In this document: piece by piece, positions 1-6,217 of the stretch
How the letters are laid out: every line of letters starts with the position of its first letter
Position numbering within the stretch: position 1 is the stretch's first letter
Origin: Clostridiales bacterium
Lineage (GTDB): Bacteria; Bacillota; Clostridia; Lachnospirales; WQUN01
Length of the DNA: 6,892 nt
Reading direction: 5' to 3'
Assembly (NCBI GenBank): GCA_031271275.1
Contig: JAISWA010000208.1
Span: 1-6,892 of the forward strand
Notes under the pieces: model-generated
What the model was told of the DNA's origin: nothing
Database searches by the model: none
What the model saw: only the letters and a program-made list of their open reading frames with translations
Made by a program: the position numbers and the translations under genes

Positions 1-461
1 AACGCCACGGTACGGCCCTCAAGTGAAGTGAGATATTCCCGTATGGTCATCAAATCGGCCAGTATCTGGCAGGGGTGGGCGTAATCGGTCAGCCCGTTGA
101 TAATGGGAATATTCCCGTAACGGGCGAGTTCCTCCACTTCGCTTTGGGCGAAAGTGCGAATCATAATCCCGTCCACGTACCGGGAGAGCACCTGGGCGGT
201 GTCCTCCACGGTTTCGCCGCGCCCGAGCTGTATGTCGTGTTGGGAAAGAAACAGCGCCTTCCCGCCCAACTGGTTCATGCCCACTTCAAAGGAAACCCGC
301 GTGCGGGTGGACGATTTGGAAAAAATCATCGCCAGGTGCTTGCCCTCTAACAGTTTATGGGGCAAGCCGTGTTTCAGGTTGTACTTCATCTGGTCGCCCA
401 AGTTTAAAATTTTAAAAATATCCTGCTTGGTCAAGTCCGCCAGTTTTAATAAATGCTTCAT
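1..461 (-). CDS. argF: Ornithine carbamoyltransferase, N-terminal part (runs off left edge)
   Basis: Transfers the carbamoyl group of carbamoyl phosphate to ornithine, giving citrulline in the cytoplasm; this is the step after the ArgJ reaction encoded upstream. The first 153 codons are present and the 3' end lies beyond the left edge. Residues 48-59 hold the carbamoyl-phosphate loop with the STRTR signature (51-55) followed by VSFE. HPCQ at 129-132 is the second family signature. Both favour ornithine over aspartate carbamoyltransferase, although the ornithine-binding SMG loop that would settle it is off the window. The ATG at 461-459 follows a strong AGGGAGG site with a 5-base spacer. The gene starts 12 bases after the proS stop, so it is probably co-transcribed with proS. 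The visible part shows no frameshift or missing catalytic residue. Putrescine carbamoyltransferase is an unlikely alternative given the biosynthetic neighbours. Confidence 0.95.
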   Translation of the reverse strand, partial: MKHLLKLADLTKQDIFKILNLGDQMKYNLKHGLPHKLLEGKHLAMIFSKSSTRTRVSFEVGMNQLGGKALFLSQHDIQLGRGETVEDTAQVLSRYVDGIMIRTFAQSEVEELARYGNIPIINGLTDYAHPCQILADLMTIREYLTSLEGRTVA

Positions 462-466
462 AATGC

Positions 467-473
467 CCTCCCT
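467..473 (-). promoter_or_regulatory. Ribosome-binding site of argF
   Basis: The minus strand reads AGGGAGG, 5 bases before the argF ATG. It fills most of the 12-base proS-argF gap, leaving no room for a separate promoter or terminator there. It fixes the argF start at 461. Confidence 0.8.
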
Positions 474-2201
474 TTATATGGTCAATTCACCTGATAACTT
501 TTTCACCAACGCCTCAACTTCATCCGCCGCTTCCGCAACGGGCGCTTTCATACTCACCGATTTATCCCGCGTGGAAATTTCACAGCAGCCGTCTTTCATG
601 TTCCTCGGGCTGACCACCACCCGCACCGGAACGCCGAGCAAATCCGCGTCCGAGAACATCACCCCCGCGCTAAGCAGCCGGTCGTCGTAAATCACTTCCA
701 TTCCCCGCGCCTGTAAGTCTTTGTACAGCGAATCGGCGAAGGCTTTCGCTTCCCCGTCGTCGGCGCGTAAACAGCAGAGGTGTACCTGCCACGGCGCAAT
801 GGAAATCGGCCAAATGGGCCCGAAATTGTCGTGGCTTTCCTCGCAGACGGACGCGGCGAGCCTGCCCACCCCGATGCCGTAGCAGCCCATAACGGGCAGC
901 TGTTGGTTGCCTTCGCTGTCGAGGTAATGCATACCCATAGCCTTGGTGTATTTCGTCCCGAGCTGAAAAATGTTGCCGATTTCGATACCGCGCTCCAACG
1001 TAATCGCGTGTTCCCCGCACTGGGGGCAGGCGTCGCCCTCGCGTATTTTGGCGAAGTCGTTAAAAACCGCGCCGGGGCAGTCCCGTTCCATGTTCAGTCC
1101 GGTGAAGTGGTAATTGACCTCGTTCGCGCCGCAGCACAAACCCGCCGCGCCTTGAAGCGAACGGTCGTATAAAACTTCGCAGCCGGCTTTCAGGTTGACC
1201 GGCCCGATATAACCGGCGAGCAAGCCGGAATCTTCCGTTATAACGGCGGTACGGACGGTCGCTTTAAGGAAATTAATCAGCTTGGTTTCGTTAATTTCCA
1301 AGTCGCCCCGGATAAACAGCACCACATAGCGCTCGTCGTCTTTCTGATATATGACCGCCTTGCAGGATTTTTCTTTGGGAAGGTTTAGGAAATTACAGAC
1401 TTCCTCGATGGTTTGCATTCCGGGGGTGGGCACTTTGCCAAGCGCCCGGGATTTCTCCCCGTCGCTTGCCGGGGCCGGCGCGACGCATTCGGCGGCTTCC
1501 ATATTGGCGCGGTAGCCGCATTGGGGGCAGAGCGCCAGCGAATCCTCGCCCACCGGCGTTACGAACATAAACTCGTGGGAAATATTCCCGCCCATCATGC
1601 CGGAGTCCGACGCCACCGCCACCACGTTTTTAAGCCCGGCGCGTTTGTAAACGCGCTCGTATGCCCGGAAGCACTCCTTATAATAAGCTTCCAAATCTTC
1701 CTGAGAAGTGTGGAAGGAATACGCGTCCTTCATGGTAAACTCCCGCACGCGTATCAGCCCGCCCCGGGCGCGGGGCTCGTCGCGGAATTTCGTCTGTATC
1801 TGGTAAACCATAAACGGGTACCGGGTGTAGCTCCCGCCGTATTCCCGCACAAGCTGCACGGCGGCTTCCTCGTGGGTCATGCCGAGCACCAACGGGCTGC
1901 CGTTGCGGTCTTTCATGCGCAGCAGCTCGCTTCCCACGCTTTCGTACCTGCCGGATTCCTCCCAAAGGGAGCCGGGAAGCACCACCGGGAACAGCACTTC
2001 CTGCCCGTCCACCGCGTCCATTTCCTCGCGGATAATCTGCTCAATTTTTCGCATAATGCGTTTAAGGGGCATGTACTGGGAATAAATCCCGTTGGCTACG
2101 TACTTCATGTACCCGCCCCGCACCATCAGCGCGTGGCTGTCTATCACGCAGTCGGCGGGGCGCTCCTTAAAGCGCTCGCCCACTAGCTTGTCGAGTTTCA
2201 T
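474..2201 (-). CDS. proS: Prolyl-tRNA synthetase, bacterial type with editing insertion
   Basis: Charges tRNA-Pro with proline in the cytoplasm (class II synthetase). The product is 575 residues, close to the 570 or so usual for bacterial ProRS. Visible in order: the THEE substrate loop (109-112); motif 2 from FRDE (139-142) through REFTMKDAYSF (153-163); a CPQC pair (225-228); and the inserted YbaK-like editing domain, about 255-370, with a conserved Lys in KAVIY (K281) and His in NYHF (H365). These are followed by a second CPQCG (392-396), GIEIGNIFQLGTKY (405-418), motif 3 MGCYGIGVGR (438-447), and the C-terminal anticodon-binding domain (about 472-575). A longer frame could start at a TTG at 2213, but that codon overlaps the GGAGG site; the ATG at 2201 sits 5 bases after GGAGG and is the likely start. 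Motif 2 reads RARGGLIR where many homologues have RPRFG; this looks like a subfamily variant. It lies 32 bases after the methyltransferase gene and 12 before argF, an unusual place for a synthetase gene. Confidence 0.97.
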   Translation of the reverse strand: MKLDKLVGERFKERPADCVIDSHALMVRGGYMKYVANGIYSQYMPLKRIMRKIEQIIREEMDAVDGQEVLFPVVLPGSLWEESGRYESVGSELLRMKDRNGSPLVLGMTHEEAAVQLVREYGGSYTRYPFMVYQIQTKFRDEPRARGGLIRVREFTMKDAYSFHTSQEDLEAYYKECFRAYERVYKRAGLKNVVAVASDSGMMGGNISHEFMFVTPVGEDSLALCPQCGYRANMEAAECVAPAPASDGEKSRALGKVPTPGMQTIEEVCNFLNLPKEKSCKAVIYQKDDERYVVLFIRGDLEINETKLINFLKATVRTAVITEDSGLLAGYIGPVNLKAGCEVLYDRSLQGAAGLCCGANEVNYHFTGLNMERDCPGAVFNDFAKIREGDACPQCGEHAITLERGIEIGNIFQLGTKYTKAMGMHYLDSEGNQQLPVMGCYGIGVGRLAASVCEESHDNFGPIWPISIAPWQVHLCCLRADDGEAKAFADSLYKDLQARGMEVIYDDRLLSAGVMFSDADLLGVPVRVVVSPRNMKDGCCEISTRDKSVSMKAPVAEAADEVEALVKKLSGELTI

Positions 2202-2206
2202 AAAAA

Positions 2207-2211
2207 CCTCC
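2207..2211 (-). promoter_or_regulatory. Ribosome-binding site of proS
   Basis: GGAGG on the minus strand, 5 bases before the ATG at 2201. It decides the proS start: the alternative TTG at 2213-2211 shares a base with this site and has no site of its own. The whole leader between the methyltransferase stop and the proS ATG is only 32 bases, too short for a T-box. Confidence 0.8.
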
Positions 2212-2233
2212 AAAAGAAATTATTCAAGGCAGA

Positions 2234-2797
2234 TTACAATAATGATTCCTTCCGCAGATGCAGCGAAAAGGATTCGCTGTATTTATCACATTTTTGTACT
2301 ATAAATCTCGCGGCAACGCAAAGGTTTTCTATCCGCTCCACAGACTGCTCCCTGTTAAACGACACGCCGTACCCGGTTTTAACCATCTCCCGCCCGGGTG
2401 TTTTAACCGCTACCTGCGCCACAAAAACATCCGCGTCCTGTTTTGGCGGGATTACCGCGTCCCATATTCGCAACTCGCCGTCTTTTTTCAGCACGCGGAA
2501 AGCTTCGCCGAGGAATTTTTCTATCTGCGGCAAACCCATGTACATCAGCGAAAAGAAACAGGTTACGTGGTCAAAATAACCGTCGAGGAACTTTAAATCG
2601 CAGGCGTCCATGATGATTTTTATTCCGATATCCGCGGTTTCGGCAAGCTCCTCCGCCCTGTTGTCGATGGCGGTTACCGAGCCGCCGACGCATCTTGAGA
2701 TAATCCCCTCCCCGCCCCCGCCGATATCGAGTACGCGGCCTGAGAGCTTCAAACCGCTTAAGTCAAAATACTGCGCCGCCGTTTCATAATATTTCAT
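2234..2797 (-). CDS. Class I SAM-dependent methyltransferase, substrate unknown
   Basis: A 187-residue protein with a Rossmann-type methyltransferase core of the Methyltransf_11/25 kind. Motif I is VLDIGGGGEG (22-31), which binds SAM. The acidic residue ending strand 2 is D45 in TAIDNRAEEL. MDACDLKF (63-70) fits the adenine-contacting loop, FDHVTCFFSLMYM (75-87) fits motif IV, and FRVLKKDGELRIWD (100-113) fits the helix and turn after it. The remaining 70 or so residues lack a signature I recognise, so no substrate can be named; small-molecule or ubiE-like activity is possible but unproven. There is no signal peptide or membrane segment, so it is probably cytoplasmic. The ATG at 2797 lies inside the last codons of argD (14-base overlap), with GGGGA about 10 bases upstream, which implies translational coupling. 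It is not a known step of arginine synthesis; its place in the operon is the only hint of function. Confidence 0.8.
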   Translation of the reverse strand: MKYYETAAQYFDLSGLKLSGRVLDIGGGGEGIISRCVGGSVTAIDNRAEELAETADIGIKIIMDACDLKFLDGYFDHVTCFFSLMYMGLPQIEKFLGEAFRVLKKDGELRIWDAVIPPKQDADVFVAQVAVKTPGREMVKTGYGVSFNREQSVERIENLCVAARFIVQKCDKYSESFSLHLRKESLL

Positions 2798-3929
2798 TTT
2801 TCAATATCCCCAGTCCCTCGTCGATTTCCGCTTGCGAAATCACCAACGGGGGCATCAGCCGCAGGGAATCCCCGCCGGCGGTAAGGCACACAAGCCCGCT
2901 TTCCAACAGTTTTACCACCAGTTCCCGCGCCGAACCGTGAACCGCCGCGTCCACCGTAGCGCCTATCATCAGCCCCGCGCCCCGGGCGTTATTTAAACCC
3001 TTTATTTTATGGAGTTCGCTTCTGATATACGCGCCTTTTTCTTCCACGGAAGGCAGCGCTTCTTCCAAAATTTCAAGCACCGCAAGCGCCGCCGCGCAAG
3101 AGACCAACTTGCCGCCGAAGGTGGAGGCGTGGTCCCCCGGTTTTAACACGTCCGCGCATTTCTTCCCGGCGATAAACCCGCCCAACGGGAGCCCGCCCGC
3201 GATTCCTTTCGCGAAGCTGACCGCGTCGGGAAGGATTCCGCCCAAACGCTGAAACGCGAACCACTTGCCCGTCCGCCCGACTCCGGTTTGCACCTCGTCG
3301 AACATCAGCAGCCAGTCCCTTTCCGCGCAGAGCTCCGCCACCGCCTTTATATAATCCGCGTTTAGCGGGAACACGCCGCCCTCGCCCTGTATGACTTCGA
3401 GCAGCACCGCGCAGACTTCGCCCCCAAGCTGTTTAAGCGCGGCGGTATCGTTGGGCGGCACATGGACGAACCCCGGCGTAAACGGGGCGAAGTTTTTATG
3501 GAAGACCTCCTGCCCGGTAGCCGCAAGCGTGGTGACGGTGCGCCCGTGAAAGCTGCGCTCAAGGGTGACCACCGTGCTGCGGTTAACATCCCCGTATTTG
3601 TCATGGGAATATTTCCGCGCGAGCTTAATCAACCCTTCGTTTGCCTCCGCGCCCGAGTTGGCGAAGAACACCGCCGAAAGCCCGGAAAGTTCCGCGAGCT
3701 TTTCCGCAAGGGCAGCTGCGGGTTTTGTATGGTATAAGTTGGACGTATGGGCAAGCCGCCCCGCCTGCTCCGCCACCGCCTTCACCCATTTGGGATGGGC
3801 GCAGCCCACCGAGTTAACCCCGATGCCACTGGCGAAATCTAAATATTTTTTCCCGTTTTCGTCAAAAAGCCGGCTGCCTTCCCCGCTTACAAAGGTGACC
3901 GGAAACCGGCCGTAGGTGTTCATTAACAT
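2784..3929 (-). CDS. argD: Acetylornithine aminotransferase (PLP-dependent, class III)
   Basis: Transaminates N-acetylglutamate 5-semialdehyde with glutamate, giving N-acetylornithine; in many bacteria the same enzyme serves the succinyl-diaminopimelate step of lysine synthesis. The length of 381 residues is normal for ArgD. Visible motifs: SGAEANE (92-98), which contacts the PLP phosphate; FHGR (128-131), the ring-stacking aromatic; DEVQTGVGRTG (211-221), with D211 for the pyridine nitrogen; the PLP lysine K241 in SFAKGIAGGLPLGG; STFGG (269-273); and RLMPPL near the C-terminus (R358, carboxylate binding). After STFGG the sequence reads KLVSCAAA where NPLACAAA is common, a small local departure outside the catalytic residues. 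The ATG at 3929 is chosen because AAGGGG lies 7 bases upstream; an ATG at 3923 is also in frame. The related ornithine or 4-aminobutyrate transaminases are unlikely here because the neighbours are argB and argJ. Confidence 0.95.
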   Translation of the reverse strand: MLMNTYGRFPVTFVSGEGSRLFDENGKKYLDFASGIGVNSVGCAHPKWVKAVAEQAGRLAHTSNLYHTKPAAALAEKLAELSGLSAVFFANSGAEANEGLIKLARKYSHDKYGDVNRSTVVTLERSFHGRTVTTLAATGQEVFHKNFAPFTPGFVHVPPNDTAALKQLGGEVCAVLLEVIQGEGGVFPLNADYIKAVAELCAERDWLLMFDEVQTGVGRTGKWFAFQRLGGILPDAVSFAKGIAGGLPLGGFIAGKKCADVLKPGDHASTFGGKLVSCAAALAVLEILEEALPSVEEKGAYIRSELHKIKGLNNARGAGLMIGATVDAAVHGSARELVVKLLESGLVCLTAGGDSLRLMPPLVISQAEIDEGLGILKNEIL

Positions 3930-3936
3930 AAAAATG

Positions 3937-3942
3937 CCCCTT
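3937..3942 (-). promoter_or_regulatory. Ribosome-binding site of argD
   Basis: AAGGGG on the minus strand, 7 bases before the ATG at 3929. It overlaps the end of an 11-base repeat (3940-3950), so the repeat region runs directly into the argD translation signal. Confidence 0.65.
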
Positions 3943-3950
3943 TACGCTTT
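3940..3950. repeat. 11-bp direct repeat, copy next to argD
   Basis: CTTTACGCTTT, identical to 4094-4104 at the other end of the intergenic element. A 10-of-11 copy lies at 3959-3969, giving a tandem spacing of 19 bases. This copy abuts the argD ribosome-binding site. Confidence 0.7.
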
Positions 3951-3968
3951 GAATGATGCTTTACGCTT
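3949..3968. repeat. 20-bp direct repeat, left copy
   Basis: TTGAATGATGCTTTACGCTT, matching the copy at 4084-4103 at 19 of 20 positions (G/A difference at position 10). The two copies bracket the core of the palindromic element. Confidence 0.7.
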
Positions 3969-3976
3969 GCGTAAAG
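3959..3976. repeat. Short perfect palindrome with 8-bp arms
   Basis: CTTTACGC-TT-GCGTAAAG. The right half is the left end of the large palindromic element, and the left half belongs to the 20-bp direct repeat. It could be an operator or simply the junction of two repeat copies; the sequence alone does not decide. Confidence 0.55.
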
Positions 3977-4101
3977 TTCATGGGTAGCGTGATTCACTTG
4001 CGTATTGTTAACGGTTCGCTGCCTGCGTTTCTTTCAGAAACGCTACGTGCGCTCACCACAATACGCTTCACGTTCATCACGCCTTGAATGATACTTTACG
4101 C
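3969..4101. repeat. Imperfect palindromic element between argB and argD (MITE- or REP-like)
   Basis: The 133 bases fold back on themselves through four nested blocks with exact complements: GCGTAAAG (3969-3976) with CTTTACGC (4094-4101); GCGTGAT (3987-3993) with ATCACGC (4076-4082); GCGTATTGT (4000-4008) with ACAATACGC (4058-4066); and GCGTTTC (4025-4031) with GAAACGC (4037-4043) around a 5-base loop. That is 31 exact pairs, and every left block begins GCGT. The outer right block contains the argB stop codon. There is no T-run after the central hairpin on the minus strand, so it does not look like an intrinsic terminator. The layout resembles small palindromic mobile elements known in bacteria, but no family is identified. 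It could instead be an RNA-processing or mRNA-stability element within the operon transcript. Confidence 0.7.
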
Positions 4102-4103
4102 TT
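4084..4103. repeat. 20-bp direct repeat, right copy, covering the argB stop
   Basis: TTGAATGATACTTTACGCTT, 19 of 20 identical to 3949-3968. It covers the argB stop codon (4098-4096) and its last Ala codon. With 4104 included, CTTTACGCTTT at 4094-4104 exactly matches 3940-3950. Confidence 0.7.
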
Positions 4104-4962
4104 TAATCATTGTGCCGACGCCGCCGTCGGTAAGCATTTCCATAAGAATCGCGTGGGGGAGCCGCCCGTCCAAAATGACCGCCTTGCTTACCCCCCGGCG
4201 TATGGCTTCCACGCAGCATTCCAATTTGGGAATCATCCCGCCGGTGATAACCCCGCGCTTCACAAGCTGCGGGATATCCGAAACGCTGATTTCCGTAATA
4301 AGCGAAGCTTCGTCTTTGGGGTCGGTAAGTATCCCCCGCACGTCGGTCAGCAGAATCAGCCGCTCCGCGCCGAGCGCCACGGCAAGGGCGCTTGCGGCGG
4401 TGTCCGCGTTGATGTTAAAACGCGCGGGCCCCGCGTCCTCCATGCCCAGCGCCACGGTGGAAATCACGGGAATATACCCCTCGTCGAGCATTACGTTTAT
4501 CAGGCTCGGGTCAATCTGCTGCAGTTCCCCCACAAGCCCGTACTCGTCGGAAAGTTTCCGCGCGCGCATCATGCCGCCGTCCATCCCGCTGAGGCTCACC
4601 GCTTTTCCGCCGAACTCGCCCGCAAGCGCCGCCAGGTCCTTGCCGATTTTACCGGCAAGCACCATTTGTACCACGTCCATCGTTTCGTCGTCGGTGTAGC
4701 GCAGCCCGTTGATAAACACGGGCTCCTTGCCGATTTTTTTCAGCAAGTCGCTTATTTCCGGCCCGCCGCCGTGCACCACTACCATCCTTACAGACGACAT
4801 GGAAAGCAAAACGATATCGGAAATTACCGCCCGCTTTAATTCCTCGTTATCAATCATGGCCGCGCCGCCGTATTTGACCACGACGGTTTTTTTGCTGTAC
4901 TTGCGTATGTGCGGCAGCGCTTCGGAAAGTATCGCCGCCCGGGAGCTTTGCTCGTTTGTCAT
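4096..4962 (-). CDS. argB: Acetylglutamate kinase, probably arginine-inhibited type
   Basis: Phosphorylates N-acetylglutamate with ATP; this is the committed step of the pathway and the usual point of arginine feedback. The 288-residue protein shows the amino-acid-kinase fold signatures: VVKYGGAAM (29-36) with catalytic K30; HGGGPEI (64-70); INGLRYTD (84-91), with R88 for substrate; SLSGMDGG (123-130); NINADTAA (183-190); LTDVRG (205-210); and GGMIPK (241-246) with the second catalytic lysine K246. About 28 residues precede the kinase core, including a predicted helix (ILSEALPHIRKY). The short arginine-insensitive E. coli enzyme lacks this helix and arginine-sensitive hexameric enzymes have it, so feedback inhibition is inferred. 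The ATG overlaps the argJ stop by four bases (ATGA), with GGAGA about 9 bases upstream. The final two residues and the stop lie in repeat sequence, so the original C-terminus may have been changed slightly. Confidence 0.97.
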   Translation of the reverse strand: MTNEQSSRAAILSEALPHIRKYSKKTVVVKYGGAAMIDNEELKRAVISDIVLLSMSSVRMVVVHGGGPEISDLLKKIGKEPVFINGLRYTDDETMDVVQMVLAGKIGKDLAALAGEFGGKAVSLSGMDGGMMRARKLSDEYGLVGELQQIDPSLINVMLDEGYIPVISTVALGMEDAGPARFNINADTAASALAVALGAERLILLTDVRGILTDPKDEASLITEISVSDIPQLVKRGVITGGMIPKLECCVEAIRRGVSKAVILDGRLPHAILMEMLTDGGVGTMIKA

Positions 4963-6215
4963 GATCTGTAGTCTCCGTTTATCTTTACATAGTCGCAGGT
5001 CAGGTCGCAGCCGTAGGTTTCGGCTTCGAACCCGCCGTCTTTCTGGTTCATATCGCAGGTTATCGTGATGGCGTCCCTGCTGAGTATTTCCTTGGCGAGG
5101 GTTTCGTCAAACGCCAGTCCGCGCCCGTTTTTACAGACGGGAATCTTCCCCGCCGCCGACTCGAAGGAAATATCCACGGCTTCCGGGTCGAAGTCCGCCC
5201 CCGCGTAACCCAACGCGCAAAGCACGCGCCCAAAATTGGCGTCCGCGCCGGTCATGGCGGTTTTGACCAAACTGGACGAGGTTACGCTCATGGAAAGCTT
5301 CTCGGCGGAAGCTTCGTCCGCCGCCCCCGTCACCCGGCAGGTGATCAGCTTCGTAGCGCCCTCGCCGTCGGCGGCGATCCTTTTCGCCAGGGAAACGCAG
5401 ACCTTTTCCAACGCCTCCGCGAAAATTTTATAATCCTCGTTTTCCTCCGCAATTAACGGGTTGCCCGCAAGCCCCGAAGCCAGTATCGCGGTCATGTCGT
5501 TGGTGGAAGTGTCCCCGTCTACGCTTACCCGGTTAAAGCTGCGCCGCGCCGCGGAAGACAGCGCCTTTTGCAGCATCCCGGAAGAAATATTACAGTCGGT
5601 GGTGATAAAACAAAGCATGGTCGCCATGTTCGGGTGAATCATCCCGCTGCCCTTGGCAATCGCGCCGACGGTAACGTCAAAAGCTCCGCCAAGCTTAAAC
5701 GTACAGGCAGCTTGCTTCTTCACCGTGTCCGTGGTCATGATGGCAAGCACCGCTTCGTCGCCGCCGGACAAAAGTTCCTCCTTATTTTCAGGGGAAATTT
5801 TTTTAATTTTTTCCGCCAACAAAGGAATCGCCGCCTCGATTTTCTCAATGGGCAGCGGCTGACCGATTACGCCGGTGGAGTTGATAATAATATCCTCCGC
5901 CGCTATCCCCGCCGCCTTGGAAAGCGCCTCGCACGCGCGCAGGGCGTTTTCTTCGCCGTTTGGGGCGCAGGCGTTGGCGTTGCCGCTGTTGGCCAGTATC
6001 GCCCGGGCTTTCCCGTTGGAAAGGTGGCTTTTGGTGAGAAAAACAGGCGCCGCCTTTACGCGGTTGGTGGTGTAAACCGCCGCCGCGTCGCAAAGCGCGT
6101 CCGCCATTATCAAGGCTAAATCGTTTTTCGCGGTATTTTTTTTAATCCCGCTGCAAATTCCGGAAGCCCTGAAACCCTTTGGCGCGGTTACGCCGCCGTT
6201 TATAAATTCCATCAT
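4959..6215 (-). CDS. argJ: Glutamate N-acetyltransferase / ornithine acetyltransferase
   Basis: Transfers acetyl from N-acetylornithine to glutamate, releasing ornithine and recycling the acetyl group; many ArgJ enzymes also use acetyl-CoA to start the pathway. From the ATG at 6215 the product is 418 residues, a normal length. The self-cleavage site is clear: KGSGMIHPNMATML (188-201), with cleavage expected between A198 and the nucleophile T199, giving alpha and beta chains. STGVIG (113-118) fits the oxyanion-hole segment; DGDTSTND (233-240) and GADANFGR (323-330) are conserved beta-chain motifs. Start choice: a GTG at 6221 would overlap the argC stop by four bases (GTGA) but leaves only 3 bases after AAAGG; the ATG at 6215 has 9 and is preferred, with an ATG at 6212 also possible. 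The sequence does not show whether the enzyme is mono- or bifunctional. No argA-like gene is in view. Confidence 0.97.
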   Translation of the reverse strand: MMEFINGGVTAPKGFRASGICSGIKKNTAKNDLALIMADALCDAAAVYTTNRVKAAPVFLTKSHLSNGKARAILANSGNANACAPNGEENALRACEALSKAAGIAAEDIIINSTGVIGQPLPIEKIEAAIPLLAEKIKKISPENKEELLSGGDEAVLAIMTTDTVKKQAACTFKLGGAFDVTVGAIAKGSGMIHPNMATMLCFITTDCNISSGMLQKALSSAARRSFNRVSVDGDTSTNDMTAILASGLAGNPLIAEENEDYKIFAEALEKVCVSLAKRIAADGEGATKLITCRVTGAADEASAEKLSMSVTSSSLVKTAMTGADANFGRVLCALGYAGADFDPEAVDISFESAAGKIPVCKNGRGLAFDETLAKEILSRDAITITCDMNQKDGGFEAETYGCDLTCDYVKINGDYRS

Positions 6216-6217
6216 AA

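Noticed and set aside
154..690. 178-codon plus-strand open frame
   Set aside because: Antisense across the argF start and the proS 3' end, both supported by motifs and ribosome-binding sites.
1413..2186. 257-codon plus-strand open frame
   Set aside because: It lies wholly opposite proS, whose motifs are intact. Its composition (rich in His, Ala, Gly, Val and Pro) is typical of an antisense shadow, and it has no recognisable domain.
2202..2233. T-box or other leader regulator for proS
   Set aside because: Only 32 bases separate the methyltransferase stop from the proS ATG, too little for a T-box, and most of it is the ribosome-binding region.
3949..3968. ArgR/AhrC operator (ARG box)
   Set aside because: TTGAAT resembles one half of an ARG box, but the expected ATTCA half at the right spacing is absent and the site is internal to the operon rather than at its promoter.
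4025..4043. Intrinsic terminator at the central hairpin of the argB-argD gap
   Set aside because: The stem is perfect (7 bp, 5-base loop), but no T-run follows on the minus strand (AGGCAGCG) and none is seen in the plus direction. It fits better as the tip of the larger palindrome.
3930..4095. Insertion sequence between argB and argD
   Set aside because: The gap is too short for a transposase gene; only a non-autonomous palindromic element is compatible.
4084..4839. 251-codon plus-strand open frame, and a 203-codon frame at 4088-4699
   Set aside because: Both are antisense to argB, which is complete with all catalytic motifs. They are shadows of its codon bias.
5568..6119. 183-codon plus-strand open frame
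   Set aside because: Antisense to argJ and without any motif; the argJ frame explains the region.
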